From the NCBI GenBank assembly GCA_034620365.1, contig JAQGEQ010000186.1, forward strand, positions 1,178,001-1,242,000: a DNA stretch of 64,000 nucleotides. The letters run 5' to 3'. Of the stretch, positions 24,528 through 37,700 are shown piece by piece (the first letter of the stretch is position 1; the number at the start of each line of letters is the position of its first letter). Source of the stretch: Pegea sp. RAD2-039. Taxonomy: Eukaryota > Chordata > Thaliacea > Salpida > Salpidae. The notes under the pieces are model-generated. The model searched no databases and was not told the origin of the DNA. It saw only the letters and a program-made list of their open reading frames with translations. The position numbers were made by a program, and so were the translations under genes.

Positions 24528-25733
24528 TTATAATTCATCAGGAAGAAAAACATTTCTTTTATTCCCTGATTCCTGTTCTAGTTCATCTTTAAAATATTTG
24601 ATTGTCCTAGAAATTCCAAGGTTTAAAGGAACCACAGGTTTCCAATGTAATACTTTTTTAGCTTTTGTTATATCAGGTTTCCTACGTTTAGGGTCATCTG
24701 TTACAGGGTCTTTAATAATAATTTCAGAACTGCTATTTGTGACTTCCTTTATAGTTCTAGCAAATCCCATTATAGTTAACTCTGATGGATTGCCTAGATT
24801 AACAGGAGTACTTTCATCACTATTCATCAATTTAATCAAACCATTTACTAAATCACTAACATATTGTAAAGATCTAGTTTGGCTACCATCACCATATACA
24901 GTAATCTCTTTATTCTGAAGAGCTTGTAAGATAAAGTTTGAAACAACTCTACCATCAGCCATATGCATTCGTGGTCCATAAGTATTAAAAATTCTAGCCA
25001 CTCTAACATCTACACCACCTTGACTAGCATATGCATAACACATAGTTTCAGCAACTCGTTTACCTTCATCATAACATGCCCTAGGACCAATAGGATTAAC
25101 ATGCCCCCAATAAGTTTCTTTTTGAGGATGTTCATCAGGGTCTCCATAAACCTCAGATGTTGAGGCTAGTAACATAGTTGCACCAACTCGTTTAGCTAAT
25201 CCAAGCATGTTCAAAGTCCCAAGACTTGATGTTTTAATAGTTTTGATTGGATTATACATGTAATGAGGTGGCGAGGCAGGACAAGCTAGATGATAGATCT
25301 GATTTACTTCAATGTATAATGGCATAGTAACATCATGGTGTAAAAGTTCAAAGTTTTCATGACCAATCCAATGTTCTACATTTCTTTTTCTGCCTGTAAA
25401 GAAGTTATCTACAACTGTAACTTCATGACCTTGTTGCATCAACTTATCAACTAAATGACTTCCTACAAATCCTGCTCCACCGGTAACAAGTATTCTTTTT
25501 CGGTCTTTTTCTGCCAAAAATTTGACTCTAGGAAAGCTTTTACTTTTTGCATTTACTGCCAACAACTCATTTTTTAAATGTTCGTTTTCATTTCTTAGAT
25601 TATTGATTTGCAACATTACTTGTTTAAATACACCTTGTGTTCCTTCTGATGTAATCTCATTATGAGCGAAAGCTACAATAACAACTAAGACTAATATGCC
25701 AAGAACGACTTTGATCTTAGTTGTAAATATCAT
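24528..25733 (-). CDS. UXS1: UDP-glucuronate decarboxylase (UDP-xylose synthase), intronless
   Basis: Golgi/ER-lumen enzyme that decarboxylates UDP-glucuronate to UDP-xylose. UDP-xylose is the donor for xylosylation of proteoglycan core proteins and other glycans. It is a single 401-aa open frame; vertebrate UXS1 is about 420 aa. Residues 5-23 form a membrane anchor and 35-62 a predicted coiled coil. The NAD-binding Rossmann loop [11 protein letters not shown] is at 84-94. Other blocks are the substrate-binding [12 protein letters not shown], the catalytic STSEVYGD (Thr192) with Y221-xxx-K225 in CYDEGKR, and [10 protein letters not shown] at 247-256. All expected catalytic residues are present. 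It lies 636 bp upstream of prefoldin 2 on the same strand. The lack of introns is unlike every other gene here. Confidence 0.97.
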   Translation of the reverse strand: MIFTTKIKVVLGILVLVVIVAFAHNEITSEGTQGVFKQVMLQINNLRNENEHLKNELLAVNAKSKSFPRVKFLAEKDRKRILVTGGAGFVGSHLVDKLMQQGHEVTVVDNFFTGRKRNVEHWIGHENFELLHHDVTMPLYIEVNQIYHLACPASPPHYMYNPIKTIKTSSLGTLNMLGLAKRVGATMLLASTSEVYGDPDEHPQKETYWGHVNPIGPRACYDEGKRVAETMCYAYASQGGVDVRVARIFNTYGPRMHMADGRVVSNFILQALQNKEITVYGDGSQTRSLQYVSDLVNGLIKLMNSDESTPVNLGNPSELTIMGFARTIKEVTNSSSEIIIKDPVTDDPKRRKPDITKAKKVLHWKPVVPLNLGISRTIKYFKDELEQESGNKRNVFLPDEL

Positions 25734-26870
25734 TTCTATTCAAAGATTTTTAACTTATAGAATAAATAACTGCAAAATACAAATACTTTTTTGAAACTAA
25801 TATTATAAATTAAACTATTAAAAGTAATTATTCATCATAAGACACTCATTTTTGGTATAAAAAAATTTAATTTATTAAATAAAACTTGCATTACCAATAA
25901 ATAAGTTAAGAAAATAATGTTGACAAAAAGATATAATAAAAAATTTATATAATAAAAACTTAATTAATATTCAACAAACCCTATAAAATTTAAATATAAA
26001 AAAGTTTTAAAAAATATAGGATAGCTCTAAAATAATAATAAATAATATTCATTATCATCATATTTATTAATTATTAAATAAGATAATTTATCATTTTCAA
26101 ATCTATCTAGATTGAAACTAAAATAACTAAGGATTTATTTGAAGTATAGATAGCACAAAAAGTGAACCAAAATGTAGCTTATAGTTTTATAGAAAAATAA
26201 GTTTAAGACTTTTAGATAGGATATAAAACAAAAACAATTAAAATTTTTTTATTTCTGGTTTTAAAAGATCTAAGAAATAATAACGACTATCTAAGAGAAA
26301 ATCATAAAATCTCAAAAAATTTAGTTGTACTATCTTTTAGCTAGTATATTTTATCAATAATCTATATATAATTACAATTGACGGAAAAAAAACAAAATAT
26401 AACAAAATATTACATATTTCAAGAATTAATTTTGTAAAAAATAGTGTACATTATTATGTAAAATTATTCTATACAAATAAATTTAATAATTACTTTGAGT
26501 AGTTTAAGTAGGCATGTAGCTTAATGAAAAGTTTTCTACAAAATCAAAAGGTGAAAAACTTGACACAACAAATTTTTCAAAAAATTAAATGGTCAAATGA
26601 AAACGAAAGAGAACAATATTCTTGGAAAATGTCAGTTTAAATGCGAGCTTAAAAACATTTCTTATCATGAAACTGTTAGGTACAATTTTTTATTCGACAT
26701 TCAGTAAAACTATTCAGTAACTGCTTAAACATTTCAGAAAATATTATAACAGATTTTTTGTTTAAACATTCAACTGACAAACAAAATTCTTTCTTAGTAA
26801 ATAAAAAAAATTACCGAAAATACATTATATAACAAGTATAGAGGTATATGGTAGTTTAATAAATAAAAAT
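25734..26870. other. UXS1 5' flank, no gene
   Basis: Extremely AT-rich. It should contain the UXS1 promoter, but no element can be assigned with confidence. Confidence 0.5.
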
Positions 26871-26874
26871 TGAT

Positions 26875-27545
26875 ATTTCTTGAATACAATGTCAGTGCAT
26901 AGATGTCATATCAAGTTGGTAATATCAAAAAATCGAATCTGTTCAGGCAACATTTACAAAATTGGTATGCAGGAAACTTAATATTAAATATGATAGTTAT
27001 AAATATCGTCTTAGCCTCTTAAATTTAGATACTTTGGAAATTAGACTGATTAAATACGACTTAATTCTTATTTTTCAAATCATCAACAATTCAATTAACT
27101 TTATATTCGATGCTTTCTTTTACATTAGTCTTCCCTCAAGTTATATCAAATCAGACGACACACATTACATCTTAATAAGCCCATATCACCTGGTACGATA
27201 ATTAGAGCAAATTTTTTCCCATACTGCACAATTAGTAATTGGAACCAGCTGCCATCAAATATTGTCAGGTCAGAATCACTCGTGTTGGTTAAGCAGAAGT
27301 TGAACCGTTATGATATTGTCAGCATTATCATTTCTAAACTGTGATTTTTTCTCTTTTTATATTATAACATTCTATTCAATTGTTCACCGTTATACGCTTT
27401 GAAGACTACTGAAATGCCACTTGTTACATCTTTTTCTTTCTATATTTCTAATTTAATAGGTATTATTTGTGAGAATGTGTGTTAGCGGGAATTGCTCTCT
27501 TCAGGCACCTTTCTTCGCATTTATTGTGATGAATAGATAATTTGT
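26875..27545 (+). mobile_element. 5'-truncated LINE 3' end, decayed
   Basis: It aligns over its length with the copy at 9615-10285. It starts at the CTTGAATACAATGTCAGTG block and passes LVCRKLNIKYDSYKYRLS and RLIKYDLILIF to a broken RT tail. The GTGAGAATGTGTGTTAGCG 3' end and CGCATTTATTGTGATGAAT tail follow. A stop replaces the conserved Trp of the SAWMPYQ block, and frameshifts are present. Confidence 0.85.
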
Positions 27546-28269
27546 CATACTAAAGACCCCAGTTTGAGCTCTGCATAAAGCACAGACAAAAATTAGAAAA
27601 TCGATTATATCAATTTCACATCTTTATCAGTAAAGCCAAGAACAGTAATAAAAATACACGTAGTGAGAACTCTACCTTTATGATAGCTTTATGTCTCTTA
27701 ATAATTTTTATATTAGACAATCATTGATTAAGCTACTTTATATAGTATTAGGAAATAGATAAAATTCTTGTAAAAACATTATCTTTTGATTATGTCATCC
27801 TGAATGCTTACAACTTTTTTACAAACTTATCTACTTCTGTTTTTGTGTTTTGATTTGTTGAAGGTGATATTTACCGACACTATAATTGCTTAATGATGCA
27901 CAAAGAAAGATTTAATTAAGTAGTTAAGAGGCTTACAAAAAATATAAATAATATTTATACTACATTAAATAAAATCATGCAAACATCAGTTTACTGTTTT
28001 AAGAGTCTGTTGCAGCTATTTTGAATTATTCGATTGTATTTTGATTAGATTTTTAGCTTATCATTAATAATTTTTGCTGCTAACCTAGGAATGCAAATCC
28101 AACCTCGGTTTTTAAGATACGGCATGCTGCCATATAAATGCGCCGAGCATTAACGAAAATTAAATTTCTCAAATATGTATTAATAGTTTCACTACTCTGT
28201 AGTTTCTTCGGGAGAAGCAAAGGTAGTGAGAGTAGACTCACATAAGTTATCTACAATCCGTTGACCTCG
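27546..28269. other. Spacer
   Basis: No gene seen. Base composition is slightly less AT-rich near 28080-28270, next to the solo LTR. Confidence 0.4.
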
Positions 28270-28466
28270 TTTAATGATAATAACTTTTTAAGAAAGCTTT
28301 ATTCAATTGTAAAGGCGACTAGCAACAGCTTAAAGTAATAACGGTACACGCTATGAACAACACCACAGTCATTTACAGGATGAACTAGATATGTACAGTA
28401 ATAGGGAATGACGAATTTGCGTAGGTGGCAAAATATTATACTGTTACTTAATTCAAATATACAACA
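28270..28466 (-). repeat. Solo LTR, Gypsy-like family, minus strand
   Basis: Read on the minus strand it starts TGTTGTATATTTGAATTAAG. It contains TAGTTCATCCTGTAAATGAC, GTGTTGTTCATAGCGTG, then TTTACAATTGAATAAAG, and ends near GTTATTATCATTA. Each block has a counterpart in the LTR at 59942-60119. No internal region is adjacent on either side, so it is a solo LTR. The end on the 28270 side is approximate. Confidence 0.7.
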
Positions 28467-28469
28467 CCG

Positions 28470-30124
28470 CGATAACATTGTCCCATGTCACCGAATAGCA
28501 GGTCTAAAGTAGGTTATTCAAAATACGCTGCTATCCACTATAAATAAAGCCTATACGCAAGTAGAAAGGGAGTATGATTGTCTATTTTCTTTCAGATACT
28601 ACTTGGACCTACAAAGTTCAAACTAATTATAGTAATAAGTTTTTTATATATGCATGTCAACGATTGTTTTACCCTTTAAATATATAGTAAAATACATTTC
28701 CAAGATTTATTGTTGAGATTTTTTATTTTCAATAGACCATTTGAAATGATTTGTCTCTTTAAACATAAAAAGTTAAGTTTCTTAAAACTAATACCATTTT
28801 ATTTTATGTTTCATTCTGCTGTCTTTTAAAGAATTTCTATATTTTAATCGATTAGAAATGCTTTCAATTTGCTTAGCTTATAGATTGATTAAACTGCAGT
28901 GAAGTATTTCTTGAAAATCTTATTACAAAACTTTTTATAAATTGAAGACTAACTTTAACAATTTAGGTTTTAATATTAAGCCAAAATTAATCGGAAAAGT
29001 AAACTTTTTGAGAAAATATCAAGTATATGAAATATTGATGCATAATTTTCTCTAGATTAAATAATTAAAATTATGTTCGTCGATTTTTTGCGATTATTTT
29101 TGACTAAATTGTTTTAAATACTTTTGTGCTCAGAAATATTTTGTTAAAGAATACTATAAATTAATTCTGCGCGTAATCAAATAATATTTTTAACGAATTT
29201 GAAAACATTAAAAAATATTAAGTTTAATTTACTTTATTTAAAACAATTTTCATACTGCAATTATAATTTTGAAAAATTTACGGCCTATCACAAAATTATT
29301 AGTCATTTCATTATTTCAGGTTTTGTTGACTAGTTTTTGTTCAGGCCAAGTCACAACTAATCATTTCCTAGAACATGGTTTTATTAGTTTTATGTCTATT
29401 TGATTTAAATTATTTTTAAGATGTTTTAAAAAAATTTTAGTCATATAAAAAAATTTGAGTCAGAAAAGTGTTGTGTTTTAATAATTAATCATAGTCTATG
29501 TCTAACAGATTTTTCTTAATCTTTCGCAAATAATTACTAAATTTATAGCAGATTTTTTGTGTTTTTACATTAAATGCAATTATAAATTTGATTTATTGTA
29601 GATTATGTATTGAATGAAAAACTATTTCTACACTCATTTTGATAATTTAAAAAATTAATTTTCAGTTTATTTTTGAATATTAAACTAATTTTTTTATGTT
29701 TCAAAAATATTTCACCTAAATTAATTTTGAAAATAGTATAAGTTTGTATATTAGAAATTTTTTCTTTGGTAACCAAAAATGTTTAATTGTGTAAATTATA
29801 TTTTTTAGTGATTAAGTTTTTAACTTTTAGTTTTTAAAAATCTTAATATTTGTTAATAAGGATCATAAATGTATTGAAACTAGTAAGAAATAGTTTTGTT
29901 GTTTATAGGTATCATTTATATATTTTTTAATTTTTATATATTTGTATATTTTATTATTATTTATTTTTTATAATATATAATTTGTTATAGAAATTTAGTT
30001 TTTCGAAATTATATGCCATAATTTTTTTAATTGAAAGCTTTAAATGATGGGTGATAATAACATTCCTTTTCTTTACTCTTTAGAATTTCAATTTTTTTAT
30101 TTTAAATCTTGAAATTAGAACATT
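28470..30124. other. AT-rich spacer upstream of CHTOP-like gene
   Basis: Long T-rich and A-rich runs with no recognisable gene. The CHTOP promoter and 5' UTR should lie at its right end. Confidence 0.5.
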
Positions 30125-33100
30125 ATGCATGCTCCAACAAAGATCACATTGAAAAATCAAACTAAGATGACATTAAATGATCGGTAAGTGTTTCAATTAC
30201 AATTAATTTTTAATAAAATAAATTTATATAAATAAAACTTCTATAAACTGCTAAAATATAAAAATATTTTTTCTATTTTTAATTTGATTATTGATATAGT
30301 ATTTATTTATATTTTATATTTGTATAAGTTTTAGGTAATCATTTTTATATGACATATATAATCTTTGTTTGGGATGAAAATATGCTTAAGATATTGTTAT
30401 TCTTTAATGGCAGCTAAAAATAATTGATGACTTGTGGTTAAGATCTGCAAAAAGTTTATTTATCTAAATATTTAGTGTTTAAATTTTGTTATAAGTATAT
30501 ATTAGTTCTTGACTTCGATAATATCATCTCAATCATAAAGAGTTTGAATGAGTAAATTGTTAAATGTAGTATCAGAATCTGAGAGAATTGGATTTATATA
30601 TTATTATAAATACTTTTGGATACACTTTACTCATCAAAAAATAGTTGGTGTTGAATGAACAATTATGATAATTGAATTTTCACTGTTGAGTATCAACAAT
30701 CAAAAGCTTTTATCCTTTTCTTTGCCCAATAAAACATTTAAACTTTGGACTCACAATTTATGGACCTTTTAAGACGTTGCCTTTTGGACCCTCACCTCTT
30801 ATTCATAAATGGAATCTTTACTTTCAAACTCCAAGCAAAAATTTTTATCCAAGCTTTTTCTTCAATCAACCATCCAACAGTTTATGTGGATTTTTTATCC
30901 TTCAAATCGACCTAGAAGATACTTTTCTGTTATAATGTTCATAACTACATCAAATTATGGATATTACATATTATAAAACAAAAAGTCTAAGAATAGGAAA
31001 CTAAACAAATTATATACACTCTAGTTTAGTGGATATTTTTTTTGGTTATGTAATGGACATATCATTTGAAAGGATGCATCCAAACTCTGCAAAGATTTTC
31101 AAACATAACTTCTATATCAATTTTGTTGAATATTCACTTAATTAAGAATTTAAAAAAAATTAAATTTTCCTTTTCCCATATGAAGTTTTACGGCCATTAT
31201 GAAATCATCGAAGAATTTGACTCCGCATCACTCTCATCAAGCAGAATCTTCCCAAAGACCTGCTAGTGAAAAAAATCGTAGACTAGCTCAGCAGATGGAA
31301 AAGAGAACTTATACTGGAAGTATTGAGCAAAGGCCTACACCTTCTGTTTCAAAGGTAATTATTCAGATATTGATGGACAGTTTCACATGTATATATGTTG
31401 AAAAATTCCATTTAGGTATCAAGTTTTTCTATTTATATACTTTATTATCTTAATACTTTTTTGTACATATTAGAATTATTAAGATTCAGTCTCATAGTGA
31501 TTTTTCTCAATTTAAGAAAGTCCCTTGTTTAAAGTTCGCATCATGTATTTTTATGGAATATCTGAAAATGAAAAACCCCAAATTGATAACTTTAGTTGAA
31601 ACTGTTGGGCTTATCATTGGATAAATGAACTAAAAGCTTCAATCTTTCAATCAATTTCTGAAATCTTATTTGAGTTGACTTCTGGTTTTTATATCTGCCT
31701 GCTTAGCTGCATGAAATATTTCTTACAGTTGTTGGTGCTTTATTTCCTTATCTTAAGATCAAATTGATACAATTTAAACCCTGGATTGGTAAAACTCTTC
31801 AAATCTTCTTAAAATCCAAATTGAAATGAAATGATTTGTCTTGTAGACATTTATTTCACTATCAGCCTAGTGGTTGAAGGTGCTTGGGACTTGCTCCATG
31901 CATTACACTGCAAAGTTGATAAGCAGTGATCATATTCATCAATTGTCTTCTCTTTGTACAAAACTTCTTTTCTAGCCTACTTTGTTTCTTTATCATTCTA
32001 GAAAGAAAATATATTTCTATCACTTTATTGTATTTAAAGTGTATTGAAATAAAATTGATTTTGGATGGCTTTTTATTCTTTTTTGGAAATATCAAATTTC
32101 TTTCTTACTAGTTTGGTCACTTGACCAAAATTCAAATGGCTAATAATTTGGTCACGTTTTGACGCCTGCGACTTGCTAGTAATGTGAAAGTTGCACAAAA
32201 AGTTGAAACAAACCTCATATTGAATATACTTTATTTGATAAAGTTTTTTGAAATTGGTTTCATGTGGAAATCTTGTGAAGTTACTTTATTTTGTTTACTG
32301 AAATTAATTACAGTAAGTCTTAAAACTTGTCTTGATTTCTAAAACATCATCAAAACCAAGATGGTCCTGGACCAGTAGTTGTACCACGGAATACGTTTGT
32401 GCTCTCACTGGTCAAGTTATTTTGCTTATGAATTTCCTAGCAGTTATGAAGTGAAGATCTTTTTTTGGTTTCACTGCTAGCTTCAAAAAGCGTTTGAATG
32501 GATTGTAAACCCAGCTGTCTCTTAACTTATCATTGAAACTATTTTCTGAAGTTTATTTTGAGTCCAAATCTTTGATGCTTGCATCAAATACCCACAAATA
32601 CAAATGCTCATCATTTCCTAAGCATTTTGGCATTTAAAAGAAAACTATCTCTAATAACAAATGCATTTCTACTACTAGAAGACTTGTTATCCTATCACTT
32701 TCACTAAAGTTCTGCTTTTGGAACAGAATTTAAAAGTATTCAAGAAGTGTGGATTTAACCTTCAGAATTTTTGAATTATATATCCCAAGTTTTTCCAATA
32801 TCCAACTGATCTTCTAATGTTGTTGAGTAGGTTTTAGTGATTGTTAAAAGTAGCAAAACTGTTTGGTCTAGTCAGTTTTTGTACCTGTCCTCATTTTAAA
32901 TGTATCTTTTTTATTGGAATCTAAATTTGTGAAGATTTTTGGTGAATTTGTTTTAGTGAAACTTTCTATTGACTGACTCACGGGTTTTGATGTACTTTGT
33001 AAAGTCTTCTTCAAAAAAGTTTTTATAAGTCAGAGTAAAAATCAGAATTTGATTATTTATTTAAAGCCTTAGTTATATTTCCTCAAATTTACTGACAGTT

Positions 33101-33681
33101 ATTCCAGCTTAGATTGTAGATGCAACAAATTGAAGTTTATATTTAGGATATGTTCAAATTAATCCAATTTAGTGTGTTAGTATCCAGCTATCGAATCGTA
33201 AATTTTTTTACAGCCTTCTGTGTTGGAGCGACTTGGACAACGAAGAGGAGGTGTGATACCTCATGTTTCAGTTGCAAGAGGAAATAATCGTGGAAGACGA
33301 GGTAGACTTTCTTGTATTTCATTTCAAGTAATAGTGATTCTGATAAAGAAATTATTTTGAAACTATTTTTTATCAAAAAACTAATATTTGTTGATTAATA
33401 TCAACAGAGATATTTCGTGGAGGTGTTCAAAAAGCTTTTGGGAATGGACGAGGTGGTGGGTGTTTGAAAAGTTTAATTTGCCAAATTTCAAGCTTTTATT
33501 TCGTATAGGACATTTTACTGGTCGATTTAATTCTCGTCGAGGTATCAGAGGTGGTTTTAGAGGTGGACTAAGAGGTCGTGGTGGTCGAGGTCGAGGATCT
33601 TCTACAAAATCACTTTCAAAGGACGAATTGGACCAGGCTTTGGATTCATATATGTCACATAAGGCCAATACAGAAGCCTAG
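30125..33681 (+). CDS. CHTOP-like: CHTOP-like chromatin target of PRMT1 (FoP domain protein)
   Basis: Nuclear RNA-binding protein of the TREX mRNA-export complex and an arginine-methylation target in vertebrates. Exons are 30125-30183, 31186-31354, 33214-33301, 33408-33452 and 33509-33681. Phases are consistent, giving 177 aa; human CHTOP is about 248. Exon 1 reads APTKITLKNQTKMTLNDR, matching the family N terminus. Exon 2 contains SEKNRRLAQQMEKR, a hallmark block. Exon 5 is a GAR region (RGIRGGFRGGLRGRGGRGRG) followed by SLSKDELDQALDSYMSHK, the C-terminal FoP helix. The exon 4 donor is ambiguous: GTGGTG after 33452 or GTGGGT after 33455, differing by one Gly. The GAR region is shorter than in vertebrates. 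A probable AATAAA is at 33803-33808. Confidence 0.9.
31862..31935 (+). repeat. Possible tRNA-like SINE head within CHTOP intron 2
   Basis: GCCTAGTGGTTGAAGGTGC at about 31865 resembles a Pol III A box in a tRNA D-arm context. A degenerate B-box-like AGTTGATAAGC lies about 45 bases further on. There is no second copy of the same segment in the window, and the match is weak. Confidence 0.3.
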
Positions 33682-34520
33682 AAACAAACTGTCAGCTACT
33701 GAGTTTTTGTTTGATGTTACACATGTAGTAAAAATGGTCTGCTACATATTTGGCTTCATGATTATGATATCTTGATATTTTTTAATTTGCCCGCACCTGT
33801 AAAATAAACTTTTCGTTTTTACCGATATTTTCGGTTAAGTAAAATACTTTACTTGTTGATAATTAACTATTTTTTTAGTGATTTCAAGTTTAGATATTTT
33901 GTGTAATTAATGATGTTTAAATGAATACTAGTTCTGAAGCTTGAGGTATTTGTTAAAATTCTGAATAACAACTTTTAATAAAAGTATTTTTCATAATTTT
34001 TTTCCTATTTATTTACCTAAGACTGTTTAACATTTAAGAAAAGGCTTTTCTAAGATTTTTAATGAATTTTTATTGAAGAAACCTAATTGATGTCTTTGTT
34101 GTCACTTTACACTTTTTTCTGTAGAAAAGTGACGAAATCGCCTATCATATGTCAAAAAGTTCAAATATGACTTAGTAAATTCGTGGCTACTAGTAGGTCA
34201 AAATTAAATACATTTCTCAAAAGCAAATTGCTAAATTTGTAAACAACATTTAGGTCTTATAGAAGTACTGACTCGGTTTGTTTCTAAATGTGTTTAAAAA
34301 TAGTCGAATTTTTAAGTAAAAAAAATTATGCATATATGATGATGCTTAGAAATTTGATCAGAAGACACCTAGATATGATGCTTCAACATTGCATGCATGA
34401 TGATGCAGTCTTAGCAAACCATCATGACTGTTATCAGTCGAAGTAGGTCATTATTATTAGCCAGTCATCTACCAGACATATCAAGAGCTTATTAGCAACT
34501 TGGTTGACGAATTCAAGCAT
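33682..34520. other. CHTOP 3' flank
   Basis: It contains the 3' UTR with AATAAA at 33803-33808, then AT-rich spacer. No further gene was seen. Confidence 0.5.
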
Positions 34521-34524
34521 CATA

Positions 34525-34745
34525 TTTATTACAATAAATGCGAAGGAGGGTGCCTAAAGAAAGCACCTCTCACTAACACACATTCTCACAAAAACATCTA
34601 TTAGATTAAAAACATACAAAGCAAAAGATGTAACAGATGGGATTTCAGTAGTGCTCAAAGCATATAACAGTGAACAATTACATAGAATGTTAATAATATA
34701 AAAAAGGAAAATTCACAGTTTAGACATGACAATGTTGGCAATATA
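34525..34745 (-). mobile_element. Short LINE 3' end
   Basis: Minus-strand copy covering only the last codons of the RT ORF (the ACATTGTCATGTCTAAACTG region) and the 3' UTR. It ends with GTGAGAATGTGTGTTAGTGA, the GGTGC...GCACC stem, CGCATTTATTG and TAATAAA-like sequence. The 3' UTR agrees closely with the copy at 21855-22190. Confidence 0.85.
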
Positions 34746-34749
34746 TATA

Positions 34750-37700
34750 GATGAGATGATTATTTTCCTATAACGGTATTGTTTGTTAGATACAAAACTA
34801 CAGTTTCTAATCTTATTTCAATGTAATTGCTCGAAATGCAATCAGATTTTGAGATGAATCAATAGTATCTACTAGTTGATTTATCAGATTTTCCCCCAAA
34901 ATATTCTAATTTAAAATAACTGCTTTCTGCATTTCGTGGAAATAACATTTAATTAACAACATCACAACCGACTGATTGATTTAAGCATCTTAAAAACCGT
35001 ATTTTACGCAATTGACTAGTGCCGCTTCAGCATAATGTTTTGAAATGAAAATAAATCTTAAGTTTTATAATAAAATGACACTGATTGTACTTTTGGGGTA
35101 TTACTTGTATAAGTATTTGGTTATCTTTCAAATGAAATAAATCTCTATTGTATGAATATTTGGTTATTTATTTCCTGATGATACCAGGGCCATCGTAGCG
35201 GGAAAAGGGAAAGCGTAAGGAAGATAAAGGTTCCACTGTTACTCAGAAATTACAAATTATCAGACCCCTCTGGAAAGTGCGGCTGGGCATGCCTTTCGCG
35301 CATCAGCTTATCCAGTAACGATATACATCATATAGTAACCAATCTCTATTTCTTTCTGTCGCTTTTTCCTAATATTTTTTATTATTATTATTCTGATTTG
35401 TATCTCTTTTTTTCCATTCATGAACATTAAATACTGCCAATAATTTGGTTATCAGTGAAGTTATTACATTTCTCTGAATTTTTTATTGTAAAACAATTAC
35501 GGGTACAAGATACAATACTTGTTAGACGATTGAGAAATAATCTGTTATTTATTGTGCTAATTGAAATATTATTAATATTCAACTTTTCATGCAGACAGAC
35601 TTTTAAGTAAACATTTTAAAACTTAACCATAAATTGCTTTAGGCAAGAAAGAGATCTAATATTTGCTTTCATTTTCAGGTTCATTTCATAATTAAATTAT
35701 ACTGATTATAAATAAGCTTATTTTTATTACTTTGAAAATATTTTTTCATTAATTTAAAAAAAGTGTTGTCTTGTATAAACAGCTTGAAAGCCAATCACAG
35801 ACTGACTATTAATAATTGAGTTATTTTACTATTATGTATATTTATTCAAGCAGTATTACTTTAAATTTGAACTTTGTTTGGATAAATGGTTTGTTAAATA
35901 TTTGATCGTCAAACCAATAAGAAGTAGAAAATAGTTTTTCTAAATTTATCAACTTGGAAAACTGTGAGTTTCTGAATACTGTTATCACACAGATTATTTA
36001 GATTTAAAGTCAAATTTGAGTTTAATTAATAAATTATTTAAGTTGTTTATATTTTATTAAAGCGTATTTATTGCAAAATATAAACGATGAAAATAAAATT
36101 GTTATCCAAAAAATAAAGATTTGAGAATATAAGAATTTAAAATAGTGAAGTAGTCTCGAAAATGATTTGAAAAAATTCAAACTAATTTGAAAAAAATAAG
36201 TAAAGGAATCAACTTATAAGCAACAAGAATAAGAAAAAAATATAAACTAGTTTTACAGACTCAATAAAAGTTAAAGATTGAACTTAAAAGTTGACACAAT
36301 AACAAATATTTATTATATTAGTTCAATAAATGAAAGTAAAAACAATAATACCAAAAGGACAAATAAAAAATGTTGCTTTTTTTCAAAGTGAGCCACCCTG
36401 AACTAAAATCGAATATATGCAATCTTGAAACTAGGCAGCAATACGTTAACCAATCATGATAAAAGTACTCAAAGTTTTGTTTTAATATTTCATTAACTGA
36501 TAAATAATTAAATACATAATTAGTTACATATGGCATAATATGATATCTTTGCTTTTTATAAAATACTGATAAAACAATAATAGTACAATATTAGTAGTAT
36601 ATACAAAGTACTTACTTAAGTAAATAAATATACGGCGAGTATTTATCCTTTTATAAAAATAGCAAACTTTAATCTTAAAAGAACAAAAAATGTTAACACA
36701 GAGAGTAAAGTCGAAGCATTACTAAAATTATAGATGTCCATTAAGATTTATAATGTTTAATATTATTAGAACAGTTATGATTTAATAGAATAGCGATTTT
36801 AACATGCAGCTGAACCAAAATATTAGCTTTTAACTGGTAAAAATTAGATTTGTTATAGTTAAAAAAATTAGTTTCGACATTTTATAACGCTATGATTGTT
36901 TGTTTACACTAAAAGTAAAATTCAGTTTATAATAGGATTATTTTAGATTAAATGCGAATTTAAATTTGTGGTACATTCATATTTCAAAACTAAAAAGCTT
37001 CCTAAAAAGATCACATTGAATCAGATGATTTATAGTCCAAGAAAACTTTAATTAGAATCATAAGTCTAAGAATCTCCTGAGGGTATACATACTCTTCGAT
37101 AAAAGGATCATGATAACAAATATCAACCAAGTTTGATAAAATAGATTGGTAGAAGTTTTAAGGGGGTATGAAAAAAGATCAATTACAATTTTAAAAGTAG
37201 AAGAATCATTTCAGAGTGTGCATTGCTGCAAGGATGTTTACTTTAATTACGTAAAAATATTCCTTTCAAACTAAAAGATAGTTATTTAGAGAATTAGCTT
37301 ACTTCTAAGTCTTAGGTTTTTTTAATAGCATCTTTGTAATATTCGTTGAAGTGTTTTGTATCATCTTTTGATGTGAAGTAACTTTCCATACCTTTTTCTG
37401 GCTTATTTGTAGATTGACAAATTCTTTTCTAATTTTTGCAATAAATTCATGGCTGTCTTTCTTTAGTTAGATTAGCAAATTGTCTGACTTTCATTATCGT
37501 ACAAAACCAAATCAAGCAAAGTGTTTTATTAAAAACTTACAGTAAAGTTTAATTTTTAAAAATAATTAGCTGTCTAACAATGTTGTGAATAAAAGTAGAA
37601 CCAACTTTTTCTTAAACCATAATTTCTCATCTGTCTGGCTTCTAATTTTTTTGTACATTGAAGTAGCTTTTTCAAAAAATATTGTTTGCATTTGGCTTGA

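Noticed and set aside
33388-33681. A single uninterrupted 97-aa exon for the CHTOP C terminus
   Set aside because: Its first part (33388-33500) is unrelated to the family in that frame. Splicing out about 56 bases between 33452 and 33509 restores a GAR-rich frame with correct phases.
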